Below are positions 37,588 to 46,881 of a stretch of 64,000 nt of DNA, piece by piece (position 1 is the first letter of the stretch; every line of letters begins with the position of its first letter). Origin of the DNA: Candidatus Gastranaerophilales bacterium. GTDB lineage: Bacteria; Cyanobacteriota; Vampirovibrionia; Gastranaerophilales; Gastranaerophilaceae. The position numbers and the translations under genes were made by a program. The notes under the pieces were generated by a model, which had not been told where the DNA came from, searched no databases, and worked only from the letters and a program-made list of their open reading frames with translations. The stretch covers positions 62,001 to 126,000 of the forward strand of contig CANQMP010000001.1 of NCBI GenBank assembly GCA_947624975.1, written 5' to 3'.

Positions 37588-37932
37588 CTAAAATTCTTTT
37601 ATTGCTTTGATAATTGTCAAATATTTTTCTATCTCTTTTGGACTTGAAGTACGTAAAATTTCGACAAGAGCGTAAAAATTGGGGTCTTTTAATTCTTTTA
37701 TATCATCAAAATCAGCTAAATGCATCTCAAGAACATTAATTATGGCAAGGAGAGTCTTTAACGTAGGATAATGTTTCCCCGATTCTAATCTTGACAACTG
37801 TTTTTCATCCATATCAACCATTTCGGCTAAAGCATTTTGAGTTAACCCTTTATTTAATCTGCCTGCTCTAATTTTTGCTCCAATACTTTTTTTCGTGTTT
37901 TCATCATTTGTCATTAGTGAACTCCTTAACAC
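37588..37932 (-). CDS. XRE-family HTH regulator
   Basis: RAGRLNKGLTQNALAEMVDMDEKQLSRLESGKHYP. Confidence 0.85.
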   Translation of the reverse strand: MLRSSLMTNDENTKKSIGAKIRAGRLNKGLTQNALAEMVDMDEKQLSRLESGKHYPTLKTLLAIINVLEMHLADFDDIKELKDPNFYALVEILRTSSPKEIEKYLTIIKAIKEF

Positions 37933-37972
37933 TATTAAGAATATAATGTAGTAATTATGTCACACCTTACAC

Positions 37973-38001
37973 TTGACAAAACGCAAAAAATATTGTATAA
38001 T
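37973..38001 (+). promoter_or_regulatory. consensus promoter TTGACA-17-TATAAT with GTGGTA-AAAA-TACCAC hairpin at the start site
   Basis: exact boxes; hairpin 38002-38017. Confidence 0.8.
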
Positions 38002-38060
38002 GTGGTAAAAATACCACCTTAAATTATAAAGGTAATATTTTATTCACAAGGAGCAAAATT

Positions 38061-38750
38061 ATGAAATTTAAAGCTTTTACCTTATCAGAAGTCCTTATTA
38101 CGCTTGGTATAATCGGTGTTGTTGCAGCCATGCTCATTCCGACTTTGGTTGCAAAATATCAGGAAAAAGTTGCAGTCACCCAACTTAAAAAGGCATATTC
38201 AATTCTCTCAAATGCATGGCAAATGGTTGAGGCAGAATATGGTACAATTGATACATGGGGTTTGAACAATACCGATACGCATACTAAAGATGAGGAAGGT
38301 AACCATGTTTATAATAAATCAGCTCAAAGTATTATTGCACAAAGATTAAAGCCTTATTTGAAAGTCGCTAAAACATGTGAATTAAATAAAGTTTGTAGAG
38401 AAGGAGTTATTACCGATAAATGGGACTCTCCCCCTGAAGCAAGTTTTTTCCTTAATGACGGAACATATATGGTCATAGGTTATTATCTTGATTCGACCAA
38501 AAGCGCAGATGTTTCAGTAATTTTACCTTCTTCAAAAAAAGTTATACTGGGAAAAACAAAATTCTATTTTAAATTACGTCCGAACAAAGTTATTCCCGAA
38601 GGTGATAACAATATATGCAAAAATTGCTTTGAAAATCAATGTTACAATAACGGGAGATATTGTACAGCTTGGGTAATCTATAACGAAAACATGGACTACC
38701 TCAAATGCGATGACCTATCATGGAACGGTAAACATAAATGTTCTGACTAA
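38061..38750 (+). CDS. type IV prepilin-like protein
   Basis: KAFTLSEVLITLGIIGVVAAMLIPTLV N-methylation-type signal. Confidence 0.85.
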   Translation: MKFKAFTLSEVLITLGIIGVVAAMLIPTLVAKYQEKVAVTQLKKAYSILSNAWQMVEAEYGTIDTWGLNNTDTHTKDEEGNHVYNKSAQSIIAQRLKPYLKVAKTCELNKVCREGVITDKWDSPPEASFFLNDGTYMVIGYYLDSTKSADVSVILPSSKKVILGKTKFYFKLRPNKVIPEGDNNICKNCFENQCYNNGRYCTAWVIYNENMDYLKCDDLSWNGKHKCSD

Positions 38751-38752
38751 GT

Positions 38753-38785
38753 ATAGTAAGTTGTGGTTTCACCCCAATTTACTAT
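38753..38785. repeat. REP-like palindrome copy 3
   Basis: ATAGTAAGTTGTGGT-TTC-ACCCCAATTTACTAT. Confidence 0.7.
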
Positions 38786-38796
38786 TAGGAGATATT

Positions 38797-38880
38797 ATGG
38801 ATAAGGAATTTTCAAAACTATTTGGTGCAAGAGTCAGATATTTTCGCAACCTTGCCCGTTTAAGTCAAGAACAAGTTTAA
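38797..38880 (+). pseudogene. truncated XRE HTH fragment
   Basis: MDKEFSKLFGARVRYFRNLARLSQEQV-stop: first helices only. Confidence 0.55.
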
Positions 38881-38935
38881 AAAAATTTGCTGGAAACATA
38901 TTGACAACACGGTCAAAAAGCCCTAAAATACTGTT

Positions 38936-39439
38936 ATGGCAATAGTTTATTTAAGTTTAGGTTCAAACGTCGGAGATAGAATAGGCTTTGTTCAGCAGAC
39001 CGCAAGTTTGCTCGATGCGGTCGAAGGGATTAGCATTGTCAGAACATCGGCGTTTTATGAAACTGAGCCATGGGGCATGAAATCCGATAACTGGTTTGTA
39101 AATGCGGTTTTGGAGGTTAAGACGAGCTTATCGCCCCAAAATCTTTTGCGTGAATGTCAGCGTATAGAAACCCAACTCGGCAGAAAACGTGACGGGCAAG
39201 GGTATAAGGACAGAACTATTGATATTGATATATTGTTTTACGGCAAAGAAATTGTTAACACCGATGAACTTGTAATCCCGCATAAATACGTTCATCTGAG
39301 AGCGTTTACGCTTGTTCCTCTGCTAGAATTAATCCCGAATTTTGAACATCCCGTACTTCATAAAACCATATCTGAACTTCACGGCGATTTAGAAAACCCC
39401 GAAATGGTGTTTTTGTATGGAACAAGGGTCGAAATCTAA
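38936..39439 (+). CDS. folK: 2-amino-4-hydroxy-6-hydroxymethyldihydropteridine diphosphokinase
   Basis: LSLGSNVGDR; YETEPWG; GRKRDGQGYKDRTIDIDILFYG; IPHKYVHLRAFTLVPLLEL. Confidence 0.95.
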   Translation: MAIVYLSLGSNVGDRIGFVQQTASLLDAVEGISIVRTSAFYETEPWGMKSDNWFVNAVLEVKTSLSPQNLLRECQRIETQLGRKRDGQGYKDRTIDIDILFYGKEIVNTDELVIPHKYVHLRAFTLVPLLELIPNFEHPVLHKTISELHGDLENPEMVFLYGTRVEI

Positions 39440-40532
39440 GGTTATAATTGCAGGCGGCGGACCTGCAGGGTGCATTTGTGCATATTTTCTGCAAAACAAT
39501 TTTGATGTAACAATTATTGATAAAAATTCTCCGCTTTTAACGCTTTTGCCCACAGGAGGCGGAAAATGTAATCTTGCACATGCCGAATTCGACTTCCGAG
39601 AACTCGCAAAGAACTATCCGCGAGGTGAAAAGTTTTTGTATTCGGTTTTTTCACGCTTCGGAACATCTGAAACCATTGAATTTTTCAAAAATATCGGGGT
39701 TGAAACATACATTCGCGAAGATATCAGGATTTTTCCGACTTCAAATTCCGCAAAAGAGGTCAGAGAAAAGATACTTTCTGTCTTGAAAAACGTGAAATTT
39801 AAGAAAGAAGAAGTTTTGAGGATAAACGACGGTTTTACGGTCGTAACGGACAAAGGCTCGCATAAAGCCGATTATGTGGTAATTGCAACAGGCGGACATG
39901 CCTCTTTTAAACTGATAGAACTTCTTAATCATAAAATCATCCCGCCGAAACCCGCTTTAACAGGACTTGTTACCAAAGAAGATTTTTCAAAAATCGCAGG
40001 TGTCGTTGTAAATGACGTTCTTTTTACCCATAAAGGTATATCAGGCCCAGCAATTTACAGGATTTCGTCACTAAAAGCCCGTGATAATCTTCCTTACGAG
40101 CTTTGTTTTGACTTTTTGGGCGAAGTCGACCTGCAAAAAGCACTTAACTCAAATCCGCACAAAGATATAAAAAATCTTCTGTCAGATTACGTTCCAAAGT
40201 CTTTTGCAGAGTTTATTCTGGGCGGTTTTAACCCGAAATGCCACACAATAGACGGCAAAACCCGTGACAAAATTTGCGAAAAACTCAAAAAATTTAAAGT
40301 AACCGTTTTGGATACTGTAAAAGACGGCGAAGTCGTAATGGCAGGCGGTGTGGATTTAAACGAAGTTAACCCCAAAACAATGGAATCAAAAATCGTTCCG
40401 AAAATTTATTTTTGCGGAGAAGTGCTGAATATAGACGGATTTTGTGGAGGATTTAACCTGCAAAACTGCTGGTCAACGGGTTATTTGGCAGCAGATGCCA
40501 TCAATTCCTTTTTCAAATCTTCTTTAACCTGA
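39417..40532 (+). CDS. HI0933-family NAD(P)/FAD-dependent oxidoreductase
   Basis: GGGPAGCICAYFL; LLPTGGGKCNLAH; ATGGHASF; THKGISGPAIYRIS; CGEVLNIDGFCGGFNLQNCWSTGY. Confidence 0.92.
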   Translation: MEQGSKSKVIIAGGGPAGCICAYFLQNNFDVTIIDKNSPLLTLLPTGGGKCNLAHAEFDFRELAKNYPRGEKFLYSVFSRFGTSETIEFFKNIGVETYIREDIRIFPTSNSAKEVREKILSVLKNVKFKKEEVLRINDGFTVVTDKGSHKADYVVIATGGHASFKLIELLNHKIIPPKPALTGLVTKEDFSKIAGVVVNDVLFTHKGISGPAIYRISSLKARDNLPYELCFDFLGEVDLQKALNSNPHKDIKNLLSDYVPKSFAEFILGGFNPKCHTIDGKTRDKICEKLKKFKVTVLDTVKDGEVVMAGGVDLNEVNPKTMESKIVPKIYFCGEVLNIDGFCGGFNLQNCWSTGYLAADAINSFFKSSLT

Positions 40533-41716
40533 AATCCCTTATTGTTTTTGTCGATTTTTCTCAACGTAACCATAACGGCAGGAGCTATAACGCCGAGAAA
40601 TCCTATACATGCGCCCATGTTTTTCAAAACGGCATGCCTTTTTAATTTTTTCACACTGTTTAAAAATTCGGTCAGATTCTCGCTTTGTCCGCTGTACTGA
40701 TTAAATAATTTTTTCAATTTTTCCGCCGTTTTTTTGAAATTTTCAAAATCAATAAACTTTCTGTAATCTATGTTGTCAGCTTGCGAAGCGTTTTTCAAAA
40801 CAGGCAGTACATCGGATTTTTTAGCCATTTTTACCGTAAAATCTTCGGGATTATTATGCATAAAATCAAGAAGTTTTTCGTTGTCATTAAGCGAAAGCAC
40901 CTTATTAACGCTTTTTTCAAGTTCGCCGTTTTTGAAAGCATGCTCCAGTTCGGCACTTTCAATAACTCTTGAATCCAAATCTATTGATATGTTATGCTTT
41001 TTCTCAGTTCTTTTTTCAAGGAACTTTTGAATAAGTCCGCCCGCAAAATACATAAACATCCAAAAACTTCCTTCCTTGATGATATAGCCTGTAAGCTCCT
41101 GCTTGTTTCTTGATTTTTTGAGCCTTTCAGTAGTAATCGCGCCGTCAAGTATCATAAGGTTTTTAACCGGATTAAACATAAAATCGCTGATTTTTCCTTG
41201 GAATGCGGGATTTGAAGTTTTCGTTTGATTATTTTTTATTTCGTTAAGGATTTCTTTTTCAGCCGCTTTTTTGGTCTGCTTTTGCTTGTAATGCGTAAGT
41301 CCAGCGTACGTCATAATTGTCAGAGCCGTTGAAATACCGAATTTTGCAAGAGCAAGACTTTTAGTAAATTTCGGATTTGCAAAACCTTTCAAAATGCTTT
41401 GTTTAATAGAATTATCCGCATAATTAACGGTTTTTTTGAGGATTTTATCGTGTTTAAGATTTCTGACATCGAATTTCGGATCAATTTTAAACAATTTATA
41501 AAGCGTAAAATCAATTACTTTTTTAATAGCAGGTATTTCAAAAAGCCATATACCTTGAGTTCCGAACTCATCAGTAAATCTGTCTTTGCCTTCGAGCTTG
41601 TCACCCGTAATATATGAACCTGCCGTAAGTCCGACACTGTTTGCAATATCTTTTATTGCAAGGGGTACGAGGGAACTTGGGTTTCCCAAAACTGAGTATA
41701 TTTTTGCTGTTATCAT
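40481..41716 (-). CDS. membrane protein of unknown function
   Basis: hydrophobic segments; convergent and overlapping with flavoprotein 3' end; internal ATG start. Confidence 0.6.
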   Translation of the reverse strand: MITAKIYSVLGNPSSLVPLAIKDIANSVGLTAGSYITGDKLEGKDRFTDEFGTQGIWLFEIPAIKKVIDFTLYKLFKIDPKFDVRNLKHDKILKKTVNYADNSIKQSILKGFANPKFTKSLALAKFGISTALTIMTYAGLTHYKQKQTKKAAEKEILNEIKNNQTKTSNPAFQGKISDFMFNPVKNLMILDGAITTERLKKSRNKQELTGYIIKEGSFWMFMYFAGGLIQKFLEKRTEKKHNISIDLDSRVIESAELEHAFKNGELEKSVNKVLSLNDNEKLLDFMHNNPEDFTVKMAKKSDVLPVLKNASQADNIDYRKFIDFENFKKTAEKLKKLFNQYSGQSENLTEFLNSVKKLKRHAVLKNMGACIGFLGVIAPAVMVTLRKIDKNNKGFQVKEDLKKELMASAAK

Positions 41717-41913
41717 TTTTTCCTTTCTGCGGAAAAATCCGCTCAATAATCTACAGACCCCAAATTAAGTTCATTAATTTGACGATTGGGGCATTCGCCT
41801 TGATTATTGAGTTTCGTCGGATATTTATTTTTGTCATAATTTTTTTAACTCCTGTGAATTTTATTTTTTGACTAAATTTTGTACAATTTTAAATTTTATT
41901 TACATTAAAGAAA

Positions 41914-41936
41914 AGACCTTTCGGGGGGAAAGGTCT
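41914..41936 (-). terminator. hairpin AGACCTTTC-GGGGG-GAAAGGTCT, T-rich on minus strand
   Basis: 9-bp perfect stem followed on minus strand by TTTCTTT; downstream of tRNA-Glu remnant. Confidence 0.65.
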
Positions 41937-42046
41937 GGTAATAAAAAAAACTTTTACACGACAAAATGTAACTTTAAAACAAGCCTTTCCTAAAAGTTAT
42001 AACAATTCGTCGTAATCTTAATTCCATAATATTCATCCGTAAAAAT

Positions 42047-42087
42047 TACCCCCAAGCGAATTCGAATCGCTGTCTACACCGTGAAAG
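42047..42087 (-). pseudogene. 3' fragment of tRNA-Glu(UUC), anticodon loop to 3' end; att-site candidate
   Basis: minus strand CTTTCAC-GGTGT-AGAC-AGCGA-TTCGAAT-TCGCT-TGGGGGTA; upstream stem half ACACC missing. Confidence 0.75.
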
Positions 42088-42200
42088 TTTTTTTCAATGT
42101 GTTTTTAGGTACAAGGAAATTTTACATCAAAAGGTTAATAAAGTAAAGAGCAGGGTTTATATTTTTTAATATTTTTTAAAAATTTATCATTTTCAAGTGT

Positions 42201-42230
42201 TTTGTTATCATTTTGTTATCACTGTTATCA
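42201..42230 (+). repeat. tandem TTTGTTATCA repeats, ~11-bp period
   Basis: TTTGTTATCA (42201), TTTGTTATCA (42212), CTGTTATCA (42222), plus TTTATCA (42183). Confidence 0.7.
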
Positions 42231-42233
42231 GAG

Positions 42234-42920
42234 TTAAATTTTCCAAGGATTCTCAACTCCGGCAATTTTATCTTCAAATTGATGTTTTAGTATCGTATAA
42301 AAATTTGTTAATAACGCTTGAGTTTCTGCACAATGCTCGAGATTATCTACAGCATATTCTCTTTTTAATGCCTGTTTTTTTCTTGATAATGGCGGTGGCT
42401 GAATAATAATCTTTATGTCAGGATTTAATTCTTTTGCCCTTGTAATTGCAGTTGCAAAATCATTATCAGCACTTAAAATAAAACATTTATCAAATTCTTT
42501 TTTAATACTTTTTTCAACAAGAGTTATAGCCAAATTTACATCAGAATTCTTTTCTTCGTGTCTTATTAATTTTTTGCGGTCAGGAATACAGATACAATTA
42601 GCACACTTTTCATTATCTTTACATCTATGGGTTTTCTTTTGCTTAAATTCACCAAGAACAACATTTATCCCTGCGTGTTCCAAAACTTTAATATAAGTTT
42701 TATGCCTTTTGGCAGATTCAACACCTCTCCAATTTGCTATTGCAGAAAAATAATAGATTTGCATTGAATCAATGTCATCATCTTCTTTTAGCCAAGATTG
42801 AGCTAAACTCTTATAATTGAGCCATTTTACACATTTATTATATTTATTTTGATATTCCTTTAATTTATGATAGTAATTGAACCCGTCAATTAAAACTAAT
42901 ATCCTGTTTTTCTTCTCCAT
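42234..42920 (-). CDS. NYN (PIN-like) domain protein with Cys/His cluster
   Basis: RILVLIDGFNYYHKL; HRCKDNEKCANCICIPDRKK; EEKNSDVNLAITL; FILSADNDFATAI. Confidence 0.88.
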   Translation of the reverse strand: MEKKNRILVLIDGFNYYHKLKEYQNKYNKCVKWLNYKSLAQSWLKEDDDIDSMQIYYFSAIANWRGVESAKRHKTYIKVLEHAGINVVLGEFKQKKTHRCKDNEKCANCICIPDRKKLIRHEEKNSDVNLAITLVEKSIKKEFDKCFILSADNDFATAITRAKELNPDIKIIIQPPPLSRKKQALKREYAVDNLEHCAETQALLTNFYTILKHQFEDKIAGVENPWKI

Positions 42921-42940
42921 ATTTCCTCTTAAAATGATGA

Positions 42941-42983
42941 AAGACGACCTAAGTCGTCTTCAACTCCGAGTTAAAAAACTCGG
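42941..42983 (-). promoter_or_regulatory. tandem 5'UTR hairpins upstream of NYN gene
   Basis: AAGACGAC-CTAA-GTCGTCTT and CCGAGTT-AAAA-AACTCGG. Confidence 0.7.
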
Positions 42984-42996
42984 CAATTATATATTC

Positions 42997-43025
42997 ATTA
43001 TATCTTATTTTCCTATATTTGTCAA
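42997..43025 (-). promoter_or_regulatory. consensus promoter TTGACA-17-TATAAT for NYN gene
   Basis: exact boxes on minus strand. Confidence 0.85.
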
Positions 43026-43756
43026 TACTATTTGGACAAATATTATCCGATTTATTGTAAGTTTGGAATATTTGGAAAGTTCGCAATATTTGTAAACTTC
43101 CAGTCTTACAGTAAGATTAAAATTTGTAATGTTAAAAACAAGGAGCTTGTATAACTAAATTCTAATTTTGCGGCTGTTAAAATCGCTTAAATTGAATTTT
43201 TCTATACCCTAATGTATAAATTATCATTTTGGAATGAAATCGTTTCATTTTGCCATAAATACGATTGGCTAAATTGTTTTACCAATAATAATTTTGGGAT
43301 TCCCCTTTGTATTTCCAAAAGAAAAATAAAAATTCCGATAATGACAGCAAAATCGTTATTATTAAAACAGGACAGCATATTAAACAAAAATATTAATACA
43401 AAAAATTTATTAATTAAGAAAGCCAAATCAATAAACAAGCTATTATAGCTATTATTATAATGCCAGCAGAAATTCTGTTGTCATTACAATATTTATTGTC
43501 AACAGGTTTCTCATCAAAACCCTGTTTAAAAGCCTTGACAAGTGCTTGCCAATGGAATTTCTTTTTATATGTGTTAAGTTTAACACTCTTTTTGTTTGGT
43601 TTTGGCATTATTACCACGTTTTTATACAACTTTACACCCCAACCGTATTTTACATTTTCTTTTATTCATCAAAAATATATTCCAATTTTTAGCTGCCTTG
43701 TTTATATACATTATTGCTTACCTATATATTTATCTTACAGTTTAATAATGTTAAGT

Positions 43757-44035
43757 CTAACTATCGGTTTGTGTCGCTTTAACTTTTTCACCAAGTATTT
43801 TATACAACTTTGCACCTAAAGATTGAGTGTTGTATTTTGTTTTTCCTGTTTCTTCGTAATTATATAATATTGAATCAATTTCTTCCAACTTTCTTCTTAT
43901 AATTTCTTTGGCTGAAATAAAATCCCATGTATCATTAATTTTCTTTTTTATATAAACTATACCCGAAGAATATTTGTAAATTAAATAAGATTCATTGTTG
44001 TACTCAAATTGTCTTGGTTCTTTTGTTTTTCGCAT
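43757..44035 (-). CDS. hypothetical island protein
   Basis: ORF with RBS AGGAGAATAACT; shares upstream motif. Confidence 0.6.
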   Translation of the reverse strand: MRKTKEPRQFEYNNESYLIYKYSSGIVYIKKKINDTWDFISAKEIIRRKLEEIDSILYNYEETGKTKYNTQSLGAKLYKILGEKVKATQTDS

Positions 44036-44151
44036 AGTTATTCTCCTTTATGAGAATAATATAACCCTAATTTTATTTTTTGGCACTCGTTGTATATAAA
44101 TAAAAGTACCAATCATATATGTCATATTCGGGAGTTTAAATTTAGTTATTT

Positions 44152-44883
44152 TTATTCAGCATTATTACAATCAATTAAGCAAACTTTGAACTGTTTATTT
44201 TCTTGATTTTCTGTCGTAAAAGGGTGCCAAGTTAATTTATGATTTTTTGTTGTGCATACATATTCATCTTTTTGGGTAATCTCGCACTTACAAGCTATTT
44301 CATCACATAACCGGTATTTTCTTGCTTTTGATTCTTTATCCCAATGAGATTTATTATTGGTTATAAAAACTACGTACCCGAAACATTTAATTTTAGAATT
44401 TTTTTTATGCCATTTTAAACAATGTTCAATTCTTTCAATATCTTTATATAAACCCTGTCTTTGTTCAGTTACATTGCTATGGTTTTGTAAAGTAAATTTG
44501 TTAGAAGAACCTCTTTTAACACCTGAAATCCCTTTAGTTTTGTATTTAAACTCGATATATACCGCTTTACCTTCATATTCGTAATATAAATCAATACACA
44601 TACGGTTAGAATAACGAGTGTCTCCTTCTGTAATATCATCCTCACTATATAGTTCTTTCGTAAGAAAAGGATATTCCAGTATTATTTTAGGAGATTTTAT
44701 CCTCTTTTCTTCTCTCAAAACTTTATCAAGTTCTTGAGCAAAACTAAACTGAAAATCAGCCTCGGACAAAAAGATTTCATTCTTTTCCAAATTTGAGCTT
44801 AACCTACATAAGACCTCACAAATTATTTTTTTAGGGTCATCATCTTTCAATTTTTCATTATATTCTTGTAATTCCGATTTCAT
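44152..44883 (-). CDS. PD-(D/E)XK nuclease-fold-like protein
   Basis: MCIDLYYEYEGKAVYIEFKYKTKG: D-x(n)-ExK pattern. Confidence 0.55.
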   Translation of the reverse strand: MKSELQEYNEKLKDDDPKKIICEVLCRLSSNLEKNEIFLSEADFQFSFAQELDKVLREEKRIKSPKIILEYPFLTKELYSEDDITEGDTRYSNRMCIDLYYEYEGKAVYIEFKYKTKGISGVKRGSSNKFTLQNHSNVTEQRQGLYKDIERIEHCLKWHKKNSKIKCFGYVVFITNNKSHWDKESKARKYRLCDEIACKCEITQKDEYVCTTKNHKLTWHPFTTENQENKQFKVCLIDCNNAE

Positions 44884-44959
44884 TTTATACCTTCTTTCTT
44901 TAAATTTCCAACTAAAACTTCTTAAATTAGTCCTTTTGTGATATATTTATGATTTTTCC

Positions 44960-45271
44960 TTATAAACCCTTATAACCGTATTGTTTAAGCTTTCTTTCAC
45001 AAATTTTTCTTATTTCATCCGAAAACAAGGCTTTATATTCGGGTTTAATAATTCTTGCTTCCATCGTTAAATCAAGCCTTTTCAATTCCCAAAGTCTTTC
45101 TAATCCGTATTGAGCATTTTTATTAACTATTTTTAATGCCAAGGCATAGCCGTCATTATTTTCAGCCTGAAGCATTTGAATAAATCTTGTTGGTACATAA
45201 CCTAATTTTTTGGATTCTTCAATAGAGTCTAAAATATCCTGTGTAAATTTATTTTTCAAAATATCATTCAT
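44960..45271 (-). CDS. hypothetical island protein
   Basis: 103-aa ORF. Confidence 0.6.
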   Translation of the reverse strand: MNDILKNKFTQDILDSIEESKKLGYVPTRFIQMLQAENNDGYALALKIVNKNAQYGLERLWELKRLDLTMEARIIKPEYKALFSDEIRKICERKLKQYGYKGL

Positions 45272-45362
45272 TGAAACACCTCTTTCTATCTGTTTTTTAA
45301 AATTAGTTTAACAAATACAAACCTAATTATGTTGTGAAATTATTATGTTATAAATTCTATAT

Positions 45363-46055
45363 TTACCACTTTTTCCACCATGGCTTTGCTTTTGGAGTTG
45401 ATTTATTTTCTTCGGAAAAATATTTGCTCAAATCAAATAATTTGTTTATTAAAGTTTCGTCTTCAACAACTTCCCATTTTGTTGCATTAAAAACTACATA
45501 AGTATGTTTTTCCGTGAAAAATTTATTTCGTATAAATAACAAGTACGTGTCGCCATTATATTCAGCTCTTGATGTCACATAGTTCGAAATTGATTTCGCA
45601 TAGTCCACAATGGCAGTATCGGAAGGACAAATACCTATTTCTTTTAGTTTTGAAACAAGTGATATGGTAGATTCTGCGAATCTATTTTGTTCATTGATGT
45701 AACTTTTTATTTTTTCAACTCTTTCTGGGTCGGTTAGTCTAACATATTGTCCACCTTTAATTTGAGCAATTCCTTCTTCACGACTACCGGTTTTTTCATT
45801 ACAAAGGATATAAGAACAGTATTTATTTCCCCTGAATTCGTATTCTTGTTTGTCATATTTTATCAATAGGATATTACCATTTTCATCTTCAAACTCGGTA
45901 AAATCGGCATAATCATCATGAAATTTGCCGTTTTTCATTAAACTATTGGCCTGATTTGCCTTATCTTCAATTTGTTGAGGAAAACCATTTAAAGCGGCTA
46001 AATCATTTTGTAAATCTTTCAACTTTGAATAAGAATTTTTGTTATCTTCAGCCAT
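45363..46055 (-). CDS. hypothetical island protein
   Basis: ORF; likely start MAEDNKNSYSKLKDLQ. Confidence 0.6.
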   Translation of the reverse strand: MAEDNKNSYSKLKDLQNDLAALNGFPQQIEDKANQANSLMKNGKFHDDYADFTEFEDENGNILLIKYDKQEYEFRGNKYCSYILCNEKTGSREEGIAQIKGGQYVRLTDPERVEKIKSYINEQNRFAESTISLVSKLKEIGICPSDTAIVDYAKSISNYVTSRAEYNGDTYLLFIRNKFFTEKHTYVVFNATKWEVVEDETLINKLFDLSKYFSEENKSTPKAKPWWKKW

Positions 46056-46114
46056 TACTATCTCCCTAAAAAAGCAAGCAAGGTTATACATAATACACTT
46101 GCTTGCCGAATAAA

Positions 46115-46312
46115 TTAATCTAAAGTTCTTACACCATTGGTTTTTAAATCAAAATATTTAGTTTTCCCATTTTCTTTATAGGTAATTCCGTCATTTGTGT
46201 AATGAATTAAAGTCCCTCCATGCCCCGGCCCAATAGTTCTACAACTGCCATCCAAAAAACGAATAAAAATACCTGAACTTTTAATTTCAACACTTGCAAT
46301 TTCTTTTGCCAT
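46115..46312 (-). CDS. small hypothetical protein
   Basis: 65-aa ORF with strong RBS AAAGGAG. Confidence 0.6.
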   Translation of the reverse strand: MAKEIASVEIKSSGIFIRFLDGSCRTIGPGHGGTLIHYTNDGITYKENGKTKYFDLKTNGVRTLD

Positions 46313-46556
46313 AATTTTTCTCCTTTTTACTTCTACCTATAACACCTTAACTTCTTCCTACGTCAAATTCGGGTATATATTTTTGCAGATTTTGCATTTG
46401 TATATAGTTATCTGCAACTAAAAAGTAATATTAACATCTATTATTACCTTATACAAAAGATAGAAAAAAGTCAATGATAGCAATTATTTATAATTGCAAG
46501 CATTGTTTTTAAGTAGTTGTATGTATTTTACTTTAAAGAAAGGTAACGGTATAAAT

Positions 46557-46880
46557 ATGGAATTAAACAAAAAATTTATTGCAGAGATTATACAAGATAG
46601 CAGAAGGAAAGCTAAACTTACACAGGCAGAACTGTCTGAAAAAATTGGTATCTCTGAAAAACATTTAAGTAAAATAGAAACAGGTAGATATTACCCCGCT
46701 CTTGATACGTTTATAAAGATTTTAGATACTCTTAACCTCACATTAGCAGACTTTAAACTACAACATATTTACGAATCATACCCTAAGAAAAATCAATTAC
46801 AAAAAATTATAGAAAATTCTTCCGACAGACAAATCGATACTTATATCGATGTTATTTCAGCTCTTATGAAACACGTATAG
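46557..46880 (+). CDS. XRE-family HTH regulator
   Basis: RRKAKLTQAELSEKIGISEKHLSKIETGRYYPALDTF; paralog of 37588..37932. Confidence 0.85.
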   Translation: MELNKKFIAEIIQDSRRKAKLTQAELSEKIGISEKHLSKIETGRYYPALDTFIKILDTLNLTLADFKLQHIYESYPKKNQLQKIIENSSDRQIDTYIDVISALMKHV

Positions 46881-46881
46881 G

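Noticed and set aside
42047-42087. Complete functional tRNA-Glu
   Set aside because: No 5' acceptor, D-arm or 5' anticodon stem half in the expected ~35 nt upstream
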